Source: Lentisphaeria bacterium
GTDB lineage: Bacteria; Verrucomicrobiota; Lentisphaeria; Oligosphaerales; JAFGRS01
Assembly: GCA_016935045.1 (NCBI GenBank)
Contig: JAFGRS010000037.1
Coordinates: forward strand, 1-9,274
Direction of reading: 5' to 3'
Length of the DNA: 9,274 nt
This document shows positions 5,453 through 9,274 of the stretch, piece by piece. Position numbers and translations under genes: made by a program. The notes below the pieces were generated by a model, which saw only the letters and a list, made by a program, of their open reading frames with translations, did no database searches and was not told the DNA's origin. Within the stretch, counting starts at the first letter, position 1. Every line of letters starts with the position of its first letter.

Positions 5453-8400
5453 TCATTCCAGGCGGATATCATCGACGCAGAAGACCGCGCGGTCCGTATC
5501 CGCTCCAACCAGGCCGAACCAGTTGCAGGCGCGGAAGCCGGGGTTGCGCAGGGGCAGGTCCTCCCGGGTCACCAGCGGCCCCACCTCGCTGCTGACGAGC
5601 AGCATCCACGTATCCGTCGCCTCTGCTCCCTGGGCGAAGCGCACCTCCACCCGGAGCCATTCGCCCAACGGATAGGCGCCCACCTCCGTCCAGGCGTCGC
5701 CCTCGGCCGCAACGCGCACGGCCCCGTCCGGGCACAGCCGCAGGTGCGGCCCGGTCGCATAGCCTGCTCCCGCGTCCCGGGGCCAGTCACGGAACTCGAT
5801 TGCGATGGTGGCGGGTCCCGTCGGGTCGTTGCGGACCATGCAGCTCAGGTGCAGGGATTGCGCGCGCGGCTCGAAGTGGACGTACCAGTGCGGTTTCCAC
5901 GGCGTTGTGCCGGGCGCATCCTCGAAGCGCAGGCACTGCCGTCCGTTCGCGGCCAGTTCGTCGGTGACCAGGGCCCGTGCACCGTCCTCGTCGGGCACGG
6001 CCCCGGGAGGTTGTTCGCCAGCCTCGTATTCCTCGAAATCCTCGTGGATCGGCCAGGGATCCTCGGGTGGCGGAGCCGTCTCCACGGGCCGGTGCACGAG
6101 ACCGAGAGGCAGACGCCGCCACGCATCCGCCCCGTGCAGCCCGGTCGCACTCAGATCGATGGGCCGGAACCCCACGGCCAGCGCCGGGGAGTCGGGCCGC
6201 AGGCGGAAATCCCCTTCGGCAGCAGCGACGAACCCCGGATCGGCCACGATCGAGTTCGTGTCCCGACCCGTCCCCTGCCAGGCCGTGAAGTCCCGCCCGT
6301 CAAAGTCGGGAATCCCCCCCTCGGTCCAGAAGCAGTTCCGATCGCTGCTGAAGTGACTTTCGGCCTTCCAGTTGCTGCCCCAGAGCATGCGGGGGTTGGC
6401 ATTGGTGACGATGTTGCGTTCGAGGTGGGCGTGGTTGCCTTCGGGTTCGTGGTTGGCGTTGCGCATGAGCTGCCCCTCCTCCGAGCGGGCGAAGACGTTG
6501 TTGCGCACCGTATCTCCGTACGGGTGGGAGTGGCAGTGCAGGTGCAGGCCTCCGTCCCGCGTGGCGTACACCACGTTGTCCTCGACCAGGATCTCCGAAC
6601 TGCCCGCGTCCAGGTAGATGCCCCAACCCCCGTATCCCTGGCGGCCCCGCTCGAAGCGGGTGACGTGATGGATCCGGTTGTGGTGCAGGACGGTCCCCGG
6701 GGACACACCCAGGGTGTAGATGCCGCCGATGTCGTTCAGCACGCCGTTGCCCAGATGGTGAATGTGGTTGTAGCCCACCTCGTTGTGGTGCGTGTACGCG
6801 GGTGCCCGTCCGGTCCAGCTCCACCCCAGATGGATGCCCATCCAGCTCAGATCGCAGATCTCGTTGTGGAGTATGCGGTTGTAACTGGCGCTGCCGCCCA
6901 GGAAGATACCGCAGCCGGCCCGGAAGATATGTCCCCCGTCGTGGATGAGGTTGTTCTCGACGGTATTGTGCGCGGTCAGGAAGCCGTCATCCGTGCGTCG
7001 CGGGGCACCCTCGGAGAGGTAGACGCCGCCGCCGCCCACGTCGTGCACATGGCAACGGCGCACCACGTTCCGGGAAGATGCCTCGCCCAGGCTGACGGCA
7101 TGCTCTCCGAGGCGGGTGAACTCGCAGTCCTCGATCACCAGGTGCCGTACCGCGTTGCCGACGAAAGCCCCCTTCTGCGTGTGCGCCCCCTGGACGCTGT
7201 GAGCGTAGTCCCGCGACAGGTTTGCGTCCGTGTGCTGGAAGCTCAGTCCACGCAGGACGAGGTGTTCCACGTACTGCCCCAGGTCGGCATCCCCCTGGGC
7301 CCGCACGAGGGTCTGCACCAGGACGGGAGCGATGACCTCGGCCTGGGTCATGTCCTCGCCCGGCGCCGCCTGGTAGTAGAGCGTCCCTTGGGCCCGGTCG
7401 AGGCACCATTCTCCGGGCTCGTCCAGGTATTCGAGGGCGTTCTCGACGATGTAGCGCACACTCGGCCCCAGGAAGAACACGCCCGCAACGCGGGAGAACG
7501 TCAGACGCCGGCGCTCCCAGTCCGCCTCGGAGACGTAGTTGTAGGAGTTGACCCAGTTGTGCATCAGGCACACGACCCTCTCGTCCCCGACCTGCCAGGG
7601 CTGCAGGTCCCCTTGCCGGAAGGTCAGGCCGCGGCAGGGGTTCCCCGGGGTATTCGTCTGCGCCAGGCGCCGGCTGTAGAAGTACTGGCCGCCGTTGGGA
7701 CTCCGCGCCCGGGGGCAGCGGCGGCCGTTCACGAACAACTGCGTCAGCGGCTCTTCGCGGTCCCGGACCCAGGGGACATCCGCGGCCCACACCGCACCAT
7801 TCTGCCGGCGCCACCCGGTCACCCGTCGGCCGCCGCTGAGCACGGGCCGTTCCCCGGGGTAGGCAGCATAGGTCACGGGGGCATCCGCAGACCCGGAATC
7901 CTCGGGGGTGAACACCAGCGGCCGTTCGAGCACGTGCGTCCCGCCCCGCAGCAGGACCTCGACTGGACCGGGCAGGTCTCCGGCCGGCCCGCGCAGCGAG
8001 CGCACGGCGTCCCGGGCCCGGTCCAGAGTTCGGAAGGGCGCCTCGGCCGTCCCCGCGGCATCGTCGTCCCCCCCCGGATCCAGGTGGAATACGGCCACGG
8101 GAAGCGACCGGAAGGCAACGTCGGAGGCGTGGGCGCCGACCTGAACACCCGGAGCGTCCCGGTGCAGCGGGGCCCCGCGCAGGGCCACGTTCTCGAAGTG
8201 CACCCGTTCCACGGTGTGTTCGGGATCGGCCCCGGCGACCTGGACCGAGTAGGCTCCCGGCGCGCCCTCGACGGTCACGTTGCGGAAGGAGATGTCGCGG
8301 ATCCGTCCGGGCACTTTGTTGTGCATGTACTGGTTGACGACCGGCAGGAGGCGGATCAGGGAGCGCTGTCCCTCCCCGTGGATGCGGACATCCTCGACCC

Positions 8401-9274
8401 GGACGTGTTCCAGGGCCATTTCCTCGCCCGGTTCGAAGAGGAAGGGGGTCATGGAGAAGTGGATGATATCGAGGTTGCGCAGGGTGATATCGCGCATGAA
8501 CCGGGCCCGGCTCTCGTGGCCCAGGAGGAAGATCCTGGCCCGGTCGCACCAGAGGACCGAGTGTTCGACGGTGATGCGTTCGACGTTGCTGTTTTCGGCG
8601 CTGAAGTCGAGGCCCTTGAGGGCAATGCAGTCATCGTCGCTGCGGATAAAGCAGTCCGTGACGAGTACGTCCTGCGAGTTGCACGGGTTGATGCCGTCGT
8701 CGTTCTGCACCCGTGCATTGCAGAGTTTCACCCCGCGGATGGTCACGTGGCGGCTGTTGCGCGGCACGATGGTCCAGTGAGAGGAACCCCGCAGGGTGAT
8801 GCCGCTCACCTCGACATTCCGGCTGTCGCGGATGGCAATGAGGTTGCCCACGGGCCCGGTGCGCCAGGCCCAGTCCGACCCGTCCAGGATCCCCCGCCCG
8901 AGGATGCGCACATTCTCCCCCTGCACCAACACCTCGGCCTTGACCACCGCCCCGCCCTCGAGGTAGAGGGTCTGGTCGCTGCCCAGGACGATCTTCCCGG
9001 GGTTGTGGATCCCGGGTCCGAAGCGGACGACCCCGGGGGCATCCTCTGTCGGCACGTCGGTTTCCATGGGGTTGGCAAAGAGTAGCAGGGGGCCCTTTCT
9101 GCCGTCGGGCTCGATGCTCAGCTTGGCGGGCCGATCGAGGGCCAGAACGAGGGTGTGATCGTCCACCACGGTGGCCACGACCCCCGCCGCGGCGGGCCGG
9201 ATCACCACGTCCCGCAAGGACCGTTCGCGGGACGCAATGCGGACCTCGGCGGCGCCCTCCATGTCGAAGTTCGC
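5453..9274 (-). CDS. Double beta-helix carbohydrate-active enzyme: GH28-like + GH141-like + C-terminal beta-sandwich (5' partial)
   Basis: The frame runs open to the right edge. The first ATG (9262) has no ribosome site and is preceded in frame by Ala-Asn-Phe-Asp, so the true N-terminus, with any signal peptide, is missing. Numbering from that ATG gives 1,269 residues. Residues 1-385 form a GH28-like right-handed beta-helix: FGPGIHNPGKI, then QNDDGINPCNSQD (186-198) and SDDDCIALKG (208-217), matching the NTD and DD blocks of polygalacturonases; the GHG histidine block is not seen (WCDRARIFLLGHE, 238-250). From 388 a second module starts in GH141-like style (VFHLDPGGDD, APFRTLDRARDAVR, PVTYAAYPGERPVLSGG) and continues through many beta-helix turns with NDIGGIYTLGVSPGTV (843-858) and GIYLDAGSSEILVEDN (881-896); D844 and D885 are candidate catalytic aspartates. 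Residues about 1070-1269 form a LamG-like sandwich ending VDDIRLE. A pectin- or fucose/xylan-related glycan is a plausible substrate, inferred from families only. Confidence 0.88.
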   Translation of the reverse strand, partial: ANFDMEGAAEVRIASRERSLRDVVIRPAAAGVVATVVDDHTLVLALDRPAKLSIEPDGRKGPLLLFANPMETDVPTEDAPGVVRFGPGIHNPGKIVLGSDQTLYLEGGAVVKAEVLVQGENVRILGRGILDGSDWAWRTGPVGNLIAIRDSRNVEVSGITLRGSSHWTIVPRNSRHVTIRGVKLCNARVQNDDGINPCNSQDVLVTDCFIRSDDDCIALKGLDFSAENSNVERITVEHSVLWCDRARIFLLGHESRARFMRDITLRNLDIIHFSMTPFLFEPGEEMALEHVRVEDVRIHGEGQRSLIRLLPVVNQYMHNKVPGRIRDISFRNVTVEGAPGAYSVQVAGADPEHTVERVHFENVALRGAPLHRDAPGVQVGAHASDVAFRSLPVAVFHLDPGGDDDAAGTAEAPFRTLDRARDAVRSLRGPAGDLPGPVEVLLRGGTHVLERPLVFTPEDSGSADAPVTYAAYPGERPVLSGGRRVTGWRRQNGAVWAADVPWVRDREEPLTQLFVNGRRCPRARSPNGGQYFYSRRLAQTNTPGNPCRGLTFRQGDLQPWQVGDERVVCLMHNWVNSYNYVSEADWERRRLTFSRVAGVFFLGPSVRYIVENALEYLDEPGEWCLDRAQGTLYYQAAPGEDMTQAEVIAPVLVQTLVRAQGDADLGQYVEHLVLRGLSFQHTDANLSRDYAHSVQGAHTQKGAFVGNAVRHLVIEDCEFTRLGEHAVSLGEASSRNVVRRCHVHDVGGGGVYLSEGAPRRTDDGFLTAHNTVENNLIHDGGHIFRAGCGIFLGGSASYNRILHNEICDLSWMGIHLGWSWTGRAPAYTHHNEVGYNHIHHLGNGVLNDIGGIYTLGVSPGTVLHHNRIHHVTRFERGRQGYGGWGIYLDAGSSEILVEDNVVYATRDGGLHLHCHSHPYGDTVRNNVFARSEEGQLMRNANHEPEGNHAHLERNIVTNANPRMLWGSNWKAESHFSSDRNCFWTEGGIPDFDGRDFTAWQGTGRDTNSIVADPGFVAAAEGDFRLRPDSPALAVGFRPIDLSATGLHGADAWRRLPLGLVHRPVETAPPPEDPWPIHEDFEEYEAGEQPPGAVPDEDGARALVTDELAANGRQCLRFEDAPGTTPWKPHWYVHFEPRAQSLHLSCMVRNDPTGPATIAIEFRDWPRDAGAGYATGPHLRLCPDGAVRVAAEGDAWTEVGAYPLGEWLRVEVRFAQGAEATDTWMLLVSSEVGPLVTREDLPLRNPGFRACNWFGLVGADTDRAVFCVDDIRLE

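Noticed and set aside
5429..9085. Very long plus-strand open frame (1,218 codons) opposite the beta-helix gene
   Set aside because: It is antisense to a protein with clear GH28-like and GH141-like motifs. Its translation is rich in Val, Gly, Pro, Arg and His without any domain, as expected of the complementary frame in GC-rich DNA with G/C third positions.

Overview
The window is a GC-rich, densely coding stretch carrying extracellular polysaccharide-degradation genes. A formylglycine sulfatase, a DUF5060-type glycoside hydrolase, a GH28-like/GH141-like beta-helix protein and a trace of a Gfo/Idh/MocA oxidoreductase together suggest a carbohydrate specialist. The PVC group (Kiritimatiellota, Lentisphaerota, Planctomycetota) or a similar lineage such as Hydrogenedentota would fit. 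This placement is inferred from gene content; there is no rRNA or marker gene in the window.

Layout, left to right. Positions 1-132 lie downstream of the first gene and hold a five-copy 7-bp tandem repeat. Positions 133-2475 (minus) encode a 780-residue secreted-type DUF5060/GH5-like hydrolase. Positions 2476-2775 contain a short decayed remnant of the N-terminus of a Gfo/Idh/MocA dehydrogenase (2503-2639, minus). Positions 2776-4338 (minus) encode a 520-residue sulfatase with an intact active site. Positions 4339-5088 have no convincing gene but include a cluster of nested inverted repeats at 4701-4831 and an 11-bp tandem repeat at 4982-5014. Positions 5089-5403 (plus) encode a 104-residue BON-like protein. 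Positions 5453-9274 (minus, 5' end outside the window) encode more than 1,270 residues: a GH28-like beta-helix, a GH141-like beta-helix and a C-terminal beta-sandwich in one chain.

The three large minus-strand genes are plausibly parts of one saccharolytic locus. The sulfatase would remove sulfate esters, and the two hydrolase proteins would cut glycosidic bonds in a complex, perhaps fucose- or uronate-containing, sulfated glycan. They are probably not one simple operon, because the plus-strand BON-like gene and a 750-bp gap separate the beta-helix gene from the sulfatase. The substrate is inferred only from family membership. No transporter, regulator or sulfatase-maturation gene is in the window.

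The least explained items are the double beta-helix fusion, the contiguous chain of stems at 4701-4815 with a competing alternative pairing to 4821-4831, and the oxidoreductase remnant directly before the DUF5060 hydrolase.
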